From: an uncultured Sphingomonadales bacterium
Lineage (GTDB): Bacteria; Pseudomonadota; Alphaproteobacteria; Sphingomonadales; Sphingomonadaceae
Length of the DNA: 12,981 bases
NCBI GenBank assembly: GCA_903958285.1
Contig: CAJBSR010000452.1
Coordinates: 1 to 12,981, forward strand
Reading direction: 5' to 3'
Every line of letters begins with the position of its first letter. Positions within the stretch are counted from its first letter, which is position 1. The position numbers and the translations under genes were made by a program. The notes under the pieces are model-generated. The model was not told the DNA's origin. It did not search any database and saw only the letters and a list, made by a program, of their open reading frames with translations. Shown here in pieces: positions 1 to 7,455 of this stretch.

Positions 1-147
1 CCGGGCTTGCTTGGCCTTGTTCAAAGTGAGGCAGACACGTTGGGCGCGGGTTACTTCGTCGGGAAGGCGTCGGCCATCGTCACGGCCCCCGGCCTTGGTG
101 ATGATGCGGGATTGATGGGCGCATACGCGCTCGCCGTTTCGGCCTAG
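1..147 (+). CDS. ROK-family sugar kinase, C-terminal end (5' part outside window)
   Basis: An open frame enters from base 1 and runs 48 codons to a TAG at 145-147. The last residues, including GKASAIVTAPGLGDDAGLMG followed by AYALA, match the C-terminal signature of ROK kinases (glucokinase, fructokinase and N-acetylhexosamine kinase types), where a [AG]LG[DN][DE]AG.[IM]GA segment closes the C-terminal lobe. ROK enzymes phosphorylate cytoplasmic sugars with ATP. The ATP-binding, zinc-binding and catalytic parts lie upstream and cannot be seen, so the sugar cannot be named. The neighbours, a LacI repressor and a TonB-dependent receptor, fit a sugar-utilisation locus. Its stop codon overlaps that of the convergent repressor gene. 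The family call rests on one short conserved block, so it is good but not certain. Confidence 0.75.
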   Translation, partial: PGLLGLVQSEADTLGAGYFVGKASAIVTAPGLGDDAGLMGAYALAVSA

Positions 148-1148
148 CTCGACATCCGGACGATCAGTCTGGGGTCCAGAACGACCGACCCCGCATCTTC
201 GCCCGCTATCCGCCGCAGCAAGAGATCGACCATCGTTGTCGCCCCCAAGCGGAGGTCCTGAGAGATGCTGGTGAGCCGCGGCACGGTCTGTTCGCCAATG
301 GCAAGGCCATCATAGCCGACCACCTTCACGTCGCCGGGAACAGCAAGACCATATTCAGCGAGAGCACGCAGCGCGCTCATCGCGATGACGTCCGACGCGG
401 CAAAAATGCCCTGTGGCCGTTCGCTGACCGAACCCAGAAAGCCGGCAATGTCCGGGTGCGCTGCTTCGGCCACCAGATGGGCTGGCAAGACGGTGAGCTT
501 GTCGGCGAGCCCGGCCCGCGCCAGCGCGCGCTTGCACCCTTCGAGACGCTGAGCGATTTCGAGTGCCTGCGGGTCCCCGAAAAAGGCGATGCGCTGGCAG
601 CCCCGGTCGATCAGATGCTGGGCGGCCATTTCTCCCCCCAGAATATTGTCGGAGCCTACGGTGCAATGCGCCTGTCCCGGCGCATGTCCGCCCCAGACGA
701 CCATCGGGCGATAGCGCGCGGCGACTTCATCCAGCGTTTCGGACTGGTTGGACTGGCCGATGATGATGAGCCCGTCGATCTTGCCGGAGCCGACATATTG
801 GTCGAGCCAGTTTTCGTCCTCCGGGATGACGCGGGACAGCAGCAGATCATAGCCGCGCTCGGTCAGCTCATCCGCGAGGTAGCCGAGCATGGTGATGAAG
901 AACGGGTCTGAGATGTGCTGGCCCTTTTCATGGCCAAGCGGGATGAGGACGCCGATGGCGCCGGTGCGCTGGGTCCGCAAGTTGCGGGCGAGCAGATTGG
1001 GCTTGAAACCATGTTCCCGCGCGAGCGCCTGAAGCCGTTCGCGCGTCTTGGGGCTGATCAGCGGAGAATCGGATAAAGCCCGCGAAACCGTGCCGGTGGT
1101 GACGCCCGCCAGATCGGCAAGTTCCTTCATGGTCTTGATCTGGCTCAT
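144..1148 (-). CDS. LacI-family transcriptional repressor
   Basis: A complete 334-residue protein, normal for the family. Residues about 6-26 form the N-terminal helix-turn-helix (MKELADLAGVTTGTVSRAL). A hinge helix with the canonical LARNL at 53-57 follows; in LacI and PurR this leucine pair opens the central CpG of the operator. The periplasmic-binding-protein-like effector domain runs from about 63 to 330, with typical blocks such as GAIGVLIP, GSDNILGGEMAAQHL and VVGYDGLAIGEQ. The protein is expected to act as a dimer that leaves its operator when it binds a sugar or sugar phosphate. Two CAATCGATTG palindromes upstream of the divergent receptor gene are the obvious targets. The ATG at 1148 is chosen because the helix-turn-helix begins a few residues later; no strong Shine-Dalgarno is seen, and ATG at 1130 is an alternative. 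The inducer is unknown. Confidence 0.97.
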   Translation of the reverse strand: MSQIKTMKELADLAGVTTGTVSRALSDSPLISPKTRERLQALAREHGFKPNLLARNLRTQRTGAIGVLIPLGHEKGQHISDPFFITMLGYLADELTERGYDLLLSRVIPEDENWLDQYVGSGKIDGLIIIGQSNQSETLDEVAARYRPMVVWGGHAPGQAHCTVGSDNILGGEMAAQHLIDRGCQRIAFFGDPQALEIAQRLEGCKRALARAGLADKLTVLPAHLVAEAAHPDIAGFLGSVSERPQGIFAASDVIAMSALRALAEYGLAVPGDVKVVGYDGLAIGEQTVPRLTSISQDLRLGATTMVDLLLRRIAGEDAGSVVLDPRLIVRMSS

Positions 1149-1316
1149 GCGAACAGTGACTACCCCTCAACGCTGTTCACCTTTCAGGGGTTCGGGATGC
1201 AAATCAAGGCGAAACTCAATGTCCCAGCGGCGCGGCTGGGTGCATGATGGGTCCAAAGGGTCGGCAAGGCGTGGGGTGTGGCCAGAATGCCACGCCTTTG
1301 TGCCAAGATGGCATTA

Positions 1317-1368
1317 TTTACAATCGATTGCATTTTTTGTTTGCAATCGATTGTTCTGGAGTTATCCA
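1317..1368 (+). promoter_or_regulatory. Candidate promoter of the TonB-dependent receptor gene
   Basis: The best sigma70-like pair I can place is TTGCAA (1341-1346) and TATCCA (1363-1368), 16 bp apart, which would start transcription about 45 bp before the start codon. TTTACA at 1317-1322 is an alternative -35 box without a convincing partner. In the preferred reading the -35 box is inside the second operator, which suits repression by LacI. The match to consensus is only moderate, so the exact hexamers are uncertain. Confidence 0.35.
1320..1354. promoter_or_regulatory. Paired LacI-type operators (two CAATCGATTG palindromes)
   Basis: CAATCGATTG occurs at 1321-1330 and again at 1344-1353. Each is a perfect palindrome with a central CG, the hallmark of LacI/PurR-family operators. 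The centres are 23 bp apart, so the two sites lie on nearly the same face of the helix. With the flanking bases the pair also forms a 13-bp perfect inverted repeat, ACAATCGATTGCA (1320-1332) and TGCAATCGATTGT (1342-1354), around a 9-base T-rich spacer. The sites lie 65-100 bp before the receptor start codon and about 170 bp before the repressor start codon. The repressor in this window is the natural candidate to bind them. Confidence 0.85.
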
Positions 1369-1407
1369 ACGCATCGTCCCGCACAAAGCGGACCCAGTTC
1401 AAGGTCA

Positions 1408-1416
1408 GGGGAGAGG
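1408..1416 (+). promoter_or_regulatory. Ribosome binding site that fixes the receptor start
   Basis: GGGGAGAGG lies just before ATG 1419. This strong Shine-Dalgarno, together with the signal peptide that begins at that ATG, rejects the longer in-frame start at 1278. The longer start would also place the operators inside the coding region. Confidence 0.8.
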
Positions 1417-1418
1417 TT

Positions 1419-3935
1419 ATGAAGAAATCCGTATTCCGTACGCATGCGTCGCTCGTCACTCTGGCGGTGGCGGCTTTTGCCGCGCAGCCCGCCGTCGCAC
1501 AGGACGCGTCAGACGAAACCGACACCAGCGTCGCTGAGATCGTTGTGACGGGTGTTGCCAAGGCAACCAACCGCCTCGACACCAGCGTCTCTATCAGTGC
1601 CCTGGACGTCGATAGCGTCGCCAATGTTGCGCCGCGCGGCACGGCAGAAATCTTCCGTCGTTTGCCCGGCATCCGCGCTGAGTCTTCCGCCGGCGGCGGC
1701 AACTCCAACATGCAGGTCCGCGGCCTTCCCGCCGTCACCGGTGGTGCGCAGTTCATCTCGCTACAGGAAGATGGCTTGCCCGTGCTTCTGTTCGGGGATC
1801 ACAACTTTGCGCCTGCTGACGGCTTTGTGAAGGTGGATGCCACGCTCGCCCGTATTGAATCGGTGCGCGGTGGCAGTGCCGCAACGCTGACCACCAACGG
1901 CAATGGCGCCATCATCAACCTCATTAACAAGACGGGGAAGACCGAAGGCGGCAGCATCCAGTTCATGAAGGGCGTGAACTATAAGGACACGCGCGTCGAC
2001 GCCGAATATGGCGCCAGCCTTGCCGATGATCTCTACTTCCACTTGGGTGGCCATTATCAAATTGGCGGCGACATTCGGCATGCAGGTTTCAATGCTGTTG
2101 ACGGCGGCAAGTTCCGTGCGAGCCTGACCAAGGAATTCGATGGTGGCTTCGTGCGTGTCTATGGTCAGGTCATCGACAAGAAAGACGCGACCTATATGCC
2201 GCAGACGGTGCGCATCACCGAAGTGGCTGGCTCCGTCGCCGCGGTTGCCGCCGGGGCTGCCAATTATGGCAAGACGCTGGGCGTCCTCACCAACAGCCTG
2301 CCCGGCCTCAATGCCGCCACGCAGACACTGCACAGCCCGAACCTGATCAGCTTCCCAATCGTCGATCCGAGCGGAAACCTGATCTACAGTGATCTGCGCA
2401 ATGGCATCCACACCAAGTCGCAGACCATCGGCGGCGAATTTGAATTTGATCTTGGGGCTGGCCTCACCGTCAACAACAAGATCCGCTATGCCAACCAGAG
2501 CGGCCGGTTTGTGGCCCCGTTCACGCACGCGGCGAATGCCGCCGACCGCTATCTGTCGACCAATTTCGGCCCCGGCGCGACGGCTGTGTTCTTCAATGGT
2601 CCGAACGCGGGTGCTGCGGTTAACTCGGCATCGCTGCTGGCGCTGACGGGCAACAACCTCATCACCGAAGTCGCCCTGTTTGACACCGAATTGAACGATA
2701 TGGGCAATTTCGTGAACGACCTGCGCGTCACCAAATCCTTTGAAACAGCAGGCGGCGACATCACGGCGTCGGCTGGCTATTTCAAGATGGTCCAGAACTT
2801 CAAGCAGACTTGGCATTGGGGCCGGATGCTCGTGTCCACGCAGGATGATGCGGCCATCATCAACGTCCCCGGTTTCACCGAAGCCGGTGTCTACACCTAT
2901 AACGGCGCGTTCGGTGGCTGCTGCAACATCCTGTGGGATATGCAGGCGGATGTGGACGCCGTTTACGGCGGCTTGAACGCGACCTTCGGTGCGATCAACC
3001 TCGACGGCTCTCTGCGTCGTGAAACGATGCACTATAGCGGCTTTGCGCAGTTCAGTTCGCCCCGCAATGTCGACGTGAACAAGAATGGCAGCATTGGCCC
3101 GGCTGAAATCGGCGTGCCGATCAATGATCCGGCCACGCGCGGGACGATTGGGGATAGCCTGTCCGGCACGTCTTACTCGTTCGGTGCCAACTACAAGATC
3201 AACGATGATCTAGCCGTGTTCAGCCGCTACAGCCGTGGCACGACCTCGAACTTCGACCGTCAGTTCGGGGCGTTCTCAAACGCACAGATCGTTGCGCCTG
3301 GCCTGCTCCGCAATTCAACCCGCCAGATTGAAGCGGGCGTGAAGTGGCGCGAAACGAGCGCCGCCATCCCCGGTGCGCTCTCGCTTTATGTGACCTACTT
3401 CAACGGTCGGGCAAATCTGCGCAACTTCTCGATCACCACCAACCTCGCGACCGGTGGTATCTACACGTCGAGCGGTGTTGAGCTGGAGTTCAACTATGAC
3501 AATGGCGGGTTCAACCTGTTCGGTAACGGGGCTTGGACGGATGCGCAGGCCAAGCAGGACTTTAACGATCCGGCGCGCAACGGCCTAAAGCCGCAGCGTC
3601 AGGCAGACTGGGTCTATAACCTTGGCGCGTCTTACACCTTTGCCGAGCGCTTCACGCTGGGCGGCGCGGTCAATGGCACGTCCAAGTCTTATGTCGACTT
3701 TGAAAACCGCTTCGTGCAGCCGGGCTTCGCGACTGTCACCGCCTTTGCGAACGTGAAGGTGCGGGACAATCTGACCCTGTCGGTCAACGCGAACAACCTG
3801 TTCAACAAGGCCGGCTTTACCGAAGGGGACCAGACCCGCCTGTTCGATACCGATGCCAACGGGGCGTACGATACGTCGATTGCCCGTTCGGTGGCCGGAC
3901 GGACGATCTCGGCTTCGGTTAAGTTCGAGTTTTAA
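1419..3935 (+). CDS. TonB-dependent outer-membrane receptor (probable carbohydrate importer)
   Basis: An 838-residue outer-membrane receptor that takes up a ligand using energy passed by TonB-ExbBD. Residues 1-27 are a Sec signal peptide (MKKSVFRTH, a hydrophobic stretch, then AVA before Q28). A TonB-box-like AEIVVTG lies at 39-45. A plug domain runs from about 50 to 165 (FRRLPGIRAES, QVRGLPAVTGG). A beta-barrel follows and ends in the typical C-terminal aromatic strand SASVKFEF. Length is normal for the family. Residues 552-563 (DVNKNGSIGPAE) resemble an EF-hand calcium loop, residues 810-821 carry DTDANGAYD, and a vicinal Cys pair lies at 501-502. The paired LacI operators upstream and the ROK kinase nearby suggest a sugar or oligosaccharide ligand. 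The particular sugar cannot be read from the sequence. Confidence 0.96.
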   Translation: MKKSVFRTHASLVTLAVAAFAAQPAVAQDASDETDTSVAEIVVTGVAKATNRLDTSVSISALDVDSVANVAPRGTAEIFRRLPGIRAESSAGGGNSNMQVRGLPAVTGGAQFISLQEDGLPVLLFGDHNFAPADGFVKVDATLARIESVRGGSAATLTTNGNGAIINLINKTGKTEGGSIQFMKGVNYKDTRVDAEYGASLADDLYFHLGGHYQIGGDIRHAGFNAVDGGKFRASLTKEFDGGFVRVYGQVIDKKDATYMPQTVRITEVAGSVAAVAAGAANYGKTLGVLTNSLPGLNAATQTLHSPNLISFPIVDPSGNLIYSDLRNGIHTKSQTIGGEFEFDLGAGLTVNNKIRYANQSGRFVAPFTHAANAADRYLSTNFGPGATAVFFNGPNAGAAVNSASLLALTGNNLITEVALFDTELNDMGNFVNDLRVTKSFETAGGDITASAGYFKMVQNFKQTWHWGRMLVSTQDDAAIINVPGFTEAGVYTYNGAFGGCCNILWDMQADVDAVYGGLNATFGAINLDGSLRRETMHYSGFAQFSSPRNVDVNKNGSIGPAEIGVPINDPATRGTIGDSLSGTSYSFGANYKINDDLAVFSRYSRGTTSNFDRQFGAFSNAQIVAPGLLRNSTRQIEAGVKWRETSAAIPGALSLYVTYFNGRANLRNFSITTNLATGGIYTSSGVELEFNYDNGGFNLFGNGAWTDAQAKQDFNDPARNGLKPQRQADWVYNLGASYTFAERFTLGGAVNGTSKSYVDFENRFVQPGFATVTAFANVKVRDNLTLSVNANNLFNKAGFTEGDQTRLFDTDANGAYDTSIARSVAGRTISASVKFEF

Positions 3936-3952
3936 AGCAACTCTCCTGCCAG

Positions 3953-3970
3953 AGCCCCGGCAGCGGGGCT
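3953..3970 (+). terminator. Hairpin after the receptor gene
   Basis: A 7-bp perfect stem, AGCCCCG (3953-3959) and CGGGGCT (3964-3970), with a GCAG loop, 17 bases after the receptor stop. Only two T follow, so this is a stable 3' hairpin rather than an ideal intrinsic terminator. It precedes the stronger hairpin at 3982-4007. Confidence 0.6.
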
Positions 3971-3981
3971 TTGGAAAATTG

Positions 3982-4007
3982 CGGCGCCGGGGGGAACTCC
4001 GGCGCCG
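3982..4007. terminator. Bidirectional intrinsic terminator between convergent genes
   Basis: A 9-bp perfect GC stem, CGGCGCCGG (3982-3990) and CCGGCGCCG (3999-4007), with an 8-base loop. On the plus strand it is followed by TCTTTAT and on the minus strand by CAATTTTCC. It can therefore stop transcription arriving from the receptor gene on one side and from the aminotransferase gene, whose stop codon begins at 4013, on the other. The plus-strand T-rich stretch overlaps the aminotransferase stop codon. Confidence 0.75.
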
Positions 4008-4010
4008 TCT

Positions 4011-5186
4011 TTATGTTCGGTTGGCCGCGCGGAACGCTGCCAGCCGTGCGACGGCGTCGTCGATCATATCGAGGCTTTTGCAATGGCAGAGCCGGACGAT
4101 GGACGAGGAGTTGCCGTCGTCAAACAAGGCGGACACGGGAATGCTGGCAACGCCCGCCTCATGGATGGCGCGTTCCGCAAAGGTCAGGTCATCAAGCGCA
4201 AGGCCAGAGGCTGCAAGTTCGATACAGGTGAACCAGGTTGCGACCCCCGGCAGCACGGCAAAGCCGGCCTGAACCAACCCGTCATTCAACTGTTGGCGGG
4301 AGGCCGCCCAGCCTGCTGTCCGGCTGTCGATAAGGGTGTCGTTGGCCAGTCCCTCGGCGACCGCATATTGCAGGGCAGGTGGTGTCGTGAAGGTCAGGAA
4401 CTGATGCGCACGGGCGACCATCGCGGCCATCTCCGGTGCAGCGCACATCCATCCGATCTTCCATCCCGTCACGCCAAAAATCTTGCCGGCTGATCCGATT
4501 TTGACCGCGCGGTCCGCCATGCCGGGAAAAGTGAGGAGGGATCGGTGCGGCTGCCCGTCAAAGCGGACCTGCTCCCACACCTCATCACAAATGGCGACAA
4601 GATCATGAGTGACACATATGTCCGCCAGCATGGTTAGCGCGGCGTCGCTGGCGACAGAGCCCGTCGGGTTGAGTGGGTCATTGAGGATGATCGCGCGTGT
4701 GCGCGGCGTGATCGCGCGCTCAATCGCCTCTTGCTCATAGCGCCAGTCGGGCGGGGAAAGGCGCACAAAGACCGGCGTTGCGCCGCAGCGGCGGATCATT
4801 GGCGCATAAGCATCATAAGCCGGCTCAAAGACGATCACGTCATCGCCCGGCTGGACCAGAGCGAGAAGGGCGGCCGCAACGGCCTCGGTCGCGCCGGAAG
4901 TGACGATCACTTGCTCGCGGGAGAGCGATAGGCCCTGACGCCGCGCATAGAAGGCCGCAATCGCGTCCCGCAATTCCGGTACGCCGACCATAGGTGGATA
5001 TTGGTTGGAACGTTCTGCAAGCGCACGGGCGGCGGCGGCGATCAGTTCGGGCGGGCCCTGATCATCGGGAAACCCCTGGCCGAGGTTGATGGCCCCCAAT
5101 TCACGCGACAGGCCCGACATCTTTTCAAAGATGGTCGTGGCCATGCCCGCATAGACGGGATGGTAGCGTTGCCTGTCTACTGCCAT
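4011..5186 (-). CDS. PLP-dependent class I aminotransferase
   Basis: A 391-residue fold-type I aminotransferase of the class I/II group that includes kynurenine aminotransferase and the YbdL methionine aminotransferase. Visible blocks are INLGQGFPDDQGPPEL near the N terminus, TSGATEA (97-102) for the cofactor phosphate, PLNPTG (171-176), CDEVWE (200-205) with the Asp that contacts the pyridine nitrogen, and the Schiff-base Lys235 in GSAGKIFGVTGWKIGW. R365 in IVRLCHCK is the likely substrate-carboxylate arginine. It should swap an amino group between an amino acid and a 2-oxo acid in the cytoplasm; the substrate is not deducible. ATG 5186 is chosen as start; an in-frame TTG at 5204 would give a TTGA overlap with the preceding oxidoreductase gene. 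Either way the two genes are probably co-transcribed. Confidence 0.93.
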   Translation of the reverse strand: MAVDRQRYHPVYAGMATTIFEKMSGLSRELGAINLGQGFPDDQGPPELIAAAARALAERSNQYPPMVGVPELRDAIAAFYARRQGLSLSREQVIVTSGATEAVAAALLALVQPGDDVIVFEPAYDAYAPMIRRCGATPVFVRLSPPDWRYEQEAIERAITPRTRAIILNDPLNPTGSVASDAALTMLADICVTHDLVAICDEVWEQVRFDGQPHRSLLTFPGMADRAVKIGSAGKIFGVTGWKIGWMCAAPEMAAMVARAHQFLTFTTPPALQYAVAEGLANDTLIDSRTAGWAASRQQLNDGLVQAGFAVLPGVATWFTCIELAASGLALDDLTFAERAIHEAGVASIPVSALFDDGNSSSIVRLCHCKSLDMIDDAVARLAAFRAANRT

Positions 5187-5200
5187 CCCGCCGCTCTTGG

Positions 5201-6109
5201 TCAAATGCGCTTGCCGTCGCGGGCGATGACCATGTCTTGGCGGTTATTGTCAAAATCGCTTGCGTCATGACGTTCGCGCAGCTGGGTTTCCGGCTGGCCG
5301 AAGGTGCGGTTCACCATGCGGCCACGGATGACGGCGGGGCGCTTGCCGACCTCCGTCACCCAGCGGTCGAGATGGGTGTATTCTTTTACGTTCAGGAATT
5401 CCTGCGCGCTATAAGCTTCACGCATGATGGAGCCATACCAGGGCCAGATGGCGATATCGGCAATCGTATAGTCGTCGCCGACCAGATATTTGTTTGTGGC
5501 CAGATGTGTGTCGAGCACATGCAGCTGGCGCTTGGTTTCCATCGCAAACCGGTCAATCGGATATTGCATCTTGAACGGTGCGTAAGCGTAGAAATGGCCA
5601 AGGCCGCCACCGACATACGGCGCCGAAGCCATTTGCCACATCAGCCAGTTCATCGTCTCAGCGCGCTTGTGCGTTTCGGTCGGCAGGAAATGGCCGAACT
5701 TTTCTGCAAGGTAAAAGAGCATCGATCCGCTTTCGAACAGGCGGACGGGCGGGCTGACCGAATGGTCCATCATCGCCGGGATTTTTGAGTTCGGATTGAT
5801 CGCCACAAAGTCGCTGCCGAACTGGTCTCCCGTTCCGATCATGATCATCCAGGCGTCATATTCCGCTTCGCTGACACCAAGGGCGAGCAGCTCTTCGAGC
5901 ATGATCGTGACCTTGACGCCATTGGGCGTGCCCATGGAATAGAGCTGCAAGGGATGCTTGCCGATCGGCAGTTCCTTGTCATGCGTCGCGCCGGAAATGG
6001 GACGGTTGATGTTGGCAAATGCGCCGCCATTGGCCGTGTCCCAGACCCAGACCTTGGGCGGGACATAACCCGGTGGCTGGTTGTTCGCGGGATCGGGTTG
6101 GTCGGCCAT
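5201..6109 (-). CDS. yghU: YghU-type glutathione-dependent disulfide-bond oxidoreductase
   Basis: A 302-residue cytoplasmic protein of the Nu-class glutathione transferase group, clearly alike to E. coli YghU over nearly its whole length. Shared blocks include GGAFANINRPISG, LPIGKHPLQLYSMGTPNG, VTIMLEELLALGV, NPNSKIPA, FESGSMLFYLAEKFG, DYTIADIAIWPW and ERHDASDF. Residues about 53-140 form the thioredoxin-like domain, and the helical C-terminal domain follows. YghU binds two glutathiones and has disulfide reductase activity with little classical transferase activity; here that function is inferred from similarity. ATG 6109 is chosen over an in-frame ATG at 6142 because GGAGG stands 9 bases before it and the family homology starts shortly after. 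It is followed almost directly by the aminotransferase gene. Slightly longer than the E. coli protein because of a proline-rich N-terminal tail. Confidence 0.96.
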   Translation of the reverse strand: MADQPDPANNQPPGYVPPKVWVWDTANGGAFANINRPISGATHDKELPIGKHPLQLYSMGTPNGVKVTIMLEELLALGVSEAEYDAWMIMIGTGDQFGSDFVAINPNSKIPAMMDHSVSPPVRLFESGSMLFYLAEKFGHFLPTETHKRAETMNWLMWQMASAPYVGGGLGHFYAYAPFKMQYPIDRFAMETKRQLHVLDTHLATNKYLVGDDYTIADIAIWPWYGSIMREAYSAQEFLNVKEYTHLDRWVTEVGKRPAVIRGRMVNRTFGQPETQLRERHDASDFDNNRQDMVIARDGKRI

Positions 6110-6221
6110 GTCGTCTATCCTCCACTTGGCGCGCCATCGCACGGGCGCAGTCTTGCCATGCTATGCCATCTTGCGATCGGGAGTTCCACCGCGATTGGCG
6201 GCAGATTTCGTTTCTGCAGGC

Positions 6222-7448
6222 TTAGCTTTGCTGCCAGCTGCCAAGCGACGTGAAACGCACCGCACTTTCCGGGAAGGTCATCACCAGCCGGGCACCGCGT
6301 GCATCGGGGTTGGACACAAGGTCGAGCGTTCCGCCGATCTTCTCAATCAATTGGCGGCACATATGCAGGCCAATACCGTTTCCTTCTTCGCCCTGTTTGG
6401 ACGTGGCAAAGGGGCTGAACAGCTTGTCGGCAATATCCGGAGAGATGCCGGCACCATCATCGATGATGGACAGCGCAAGGCCGCCGGCGCCGATGCGTTT
6501 GACGGCAATATCAATCCGCCCGCGCGTCACCATGTGCTTGCTGCGTGCTTCGGCGATGGCCTGCACCGCATTTCGGATGCCGTTGAGCATGATCAATTCG
6601 AACGACAGCCGCGAAAGGCCGAGGATTGTTGCGTGCTCGGGGATCGCGGTTTCGCCATATTGAATGTCGTCGCGGACAAGGAGGCCTGCGGCTTGTGATT
6701 GGGCGGCGCGAATTGCAGCTTCCAGATCAAACTCGGCATTGGCGTCGACCTCCGCCTTGGCGTGGGCCAACATCTTGCCTGTGATGTTCCGTGCGCGCTC
6801 CACCTGTTCAAGGATCTTGTCGAACTTTTCGAGCGCCTTTTCGCTGCGGGTGTCGGTCTGCCCGACGAGCCGTAGTTTCCCGTTTTCGGCCGCGAAAGCG
6901 ATGGTGGCCAGCGGCTGTTTGAGTTCATGGCTCAACGTGGAGGCCATAGCGCCAAGCTGTGTCAGCCTGTCATCGCGCGGCGTATCCCGTCGCCCTTCCG
7001 CGCGGCGCATTTCGACCACGCTGCCGGAGCGCCACTGGCCCGGGCCCGTATTGCCGCTGGCAAAGAGTCCACACCATCTGGGGCCAGCAGGGGTTTCCGC
7101 CCAAAAGCAGTTTGCCACGAGTTGATCTGAGCGGGAATCCTCACAGGTTCGCGCATCAACGCCGCGGATGGTCCATTCGGCGATATGGGGTACACCCCCT
7201 TCATCCCGAACCATCATGCTGAGGCGTTCACGCACAGGATCCCAGCGGACATCTTGTCCGGCAACGACTGCGCCTGCGCCGTGCATCTCGCGAATGGTTG
7301 AAAGCGTCAGGCGTTCGCTTCGGGTGGGGATGCCGGTCAACTGCCGGATCCGCTGGGTGATGAGCGCCCCAAACTCGCGCAGGAGGACAGACACCGGCGC
7401 CTGCTGGCCGATGGCTGTCCTGTTATCCTGCTTTCGCGTTGCGCCCAT
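6222..7448 (-). CDS. Soluble sensor histidine kinase
   Basis: A 408-residue histidine kinase without any membrane segment, so it senses inside the cell. The N-terminal 150 residues form an input domain I cannot assign with confidence (possibly a degenerate PAS fold); it holds Cys102, Cys114 and Cys126. The phosphoacceptor H-box is LSHELKQPLATI with His174. The ATPase domain has the N-box around Asn293 (LIMLNGIRNAVQAI), G1 box IIDDGAGI (329-335), F-box LFSPFATSK and G2 box GNGIGLHM (357-363). It would autophosphorylate on His174 and pass the phosphate to a receiver aspartate, most simply that of the regulator encoded just upstream. ATG 7448 begins 7 bases after that regulator's stop, which suggests translational coupling; an in-frame ATG at 7514 would overlap the upstream gene by 59 bases. 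Confidence 0.93.
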   Translation of the reverse strand: MGATRKQDNRTAIGQQAPVSVLLREFGALITQRIRQLTGIPTRSERLTLSTIREMHGAGAVVAGQDVRWDPVRERLSMMVRDEGGVPHIAEWTIRGVDARTCEDSRSDQLVANCFWAETPAGPRWCGLFASGNTGPGQWRSGSVVEMRRAEGRRDTPRDDRLTQLGAMASTLSHELKQPLATIAFAAENGKLRLVGQTDTRSEKALEKFDKILEQVERARNITGKMLAHAKAEVDANAEFDLEAAIRAAQSQAAGLLVRDDIQYGETAIPEHATILGLSRLSFELIMLNGIRNAVQAIAEARSKHMVTRGRIDIAVKRIGAGGLALSIIDDGAGISPDIADKLFSPFATSKQGEEGNGIGLHMCRQLIEKIGGTLDLVSNPDARGARLVMTFPESAVRFTSLGSWQQS

Positions 7449-7455
7449 CAGATCG

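Noticed and set aside
1223..1315. Short inverted repeats CCCAGC/GCTGGG (1223-1240) and AATGCCA/TGGCATT (1286-1315) between the repressor and receptor genes
   Set aside because: Arms of 6-7 bp with spacers of 6 and 16 bases are expected by chance at this GC content, and they do not resemble the LacI operators or a terminator.
1278..1418. N-terminal 47-codon extension of the receptor gene
   Set aside because: It would place the LacI operators and the promoter inside the coding sequence and bury the signal peptide. ATG 1419 has a strong ribosome binding site and begins a typical signal peptide.
1761..3032. A 423-codon minus-strand open frame inside the TonB-dependent receptor gene
   Set aside because: The plus-strand frame here encodes an unmistakable receptor with signal peptide, plug and barrel. 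The antisense frame is a product of GC-rich codon bias and shows no recognisable domain.
4582..4587. Trp in place of the usual Tyr in the DEVY block of the aminotransferase
   Set aside because: Asp201 and the Schiff-base Lys235 are intact, and from memory DEVW also occurs in related alphaproteobacterial enzymes, so it is not evidence of lost or altered activity.
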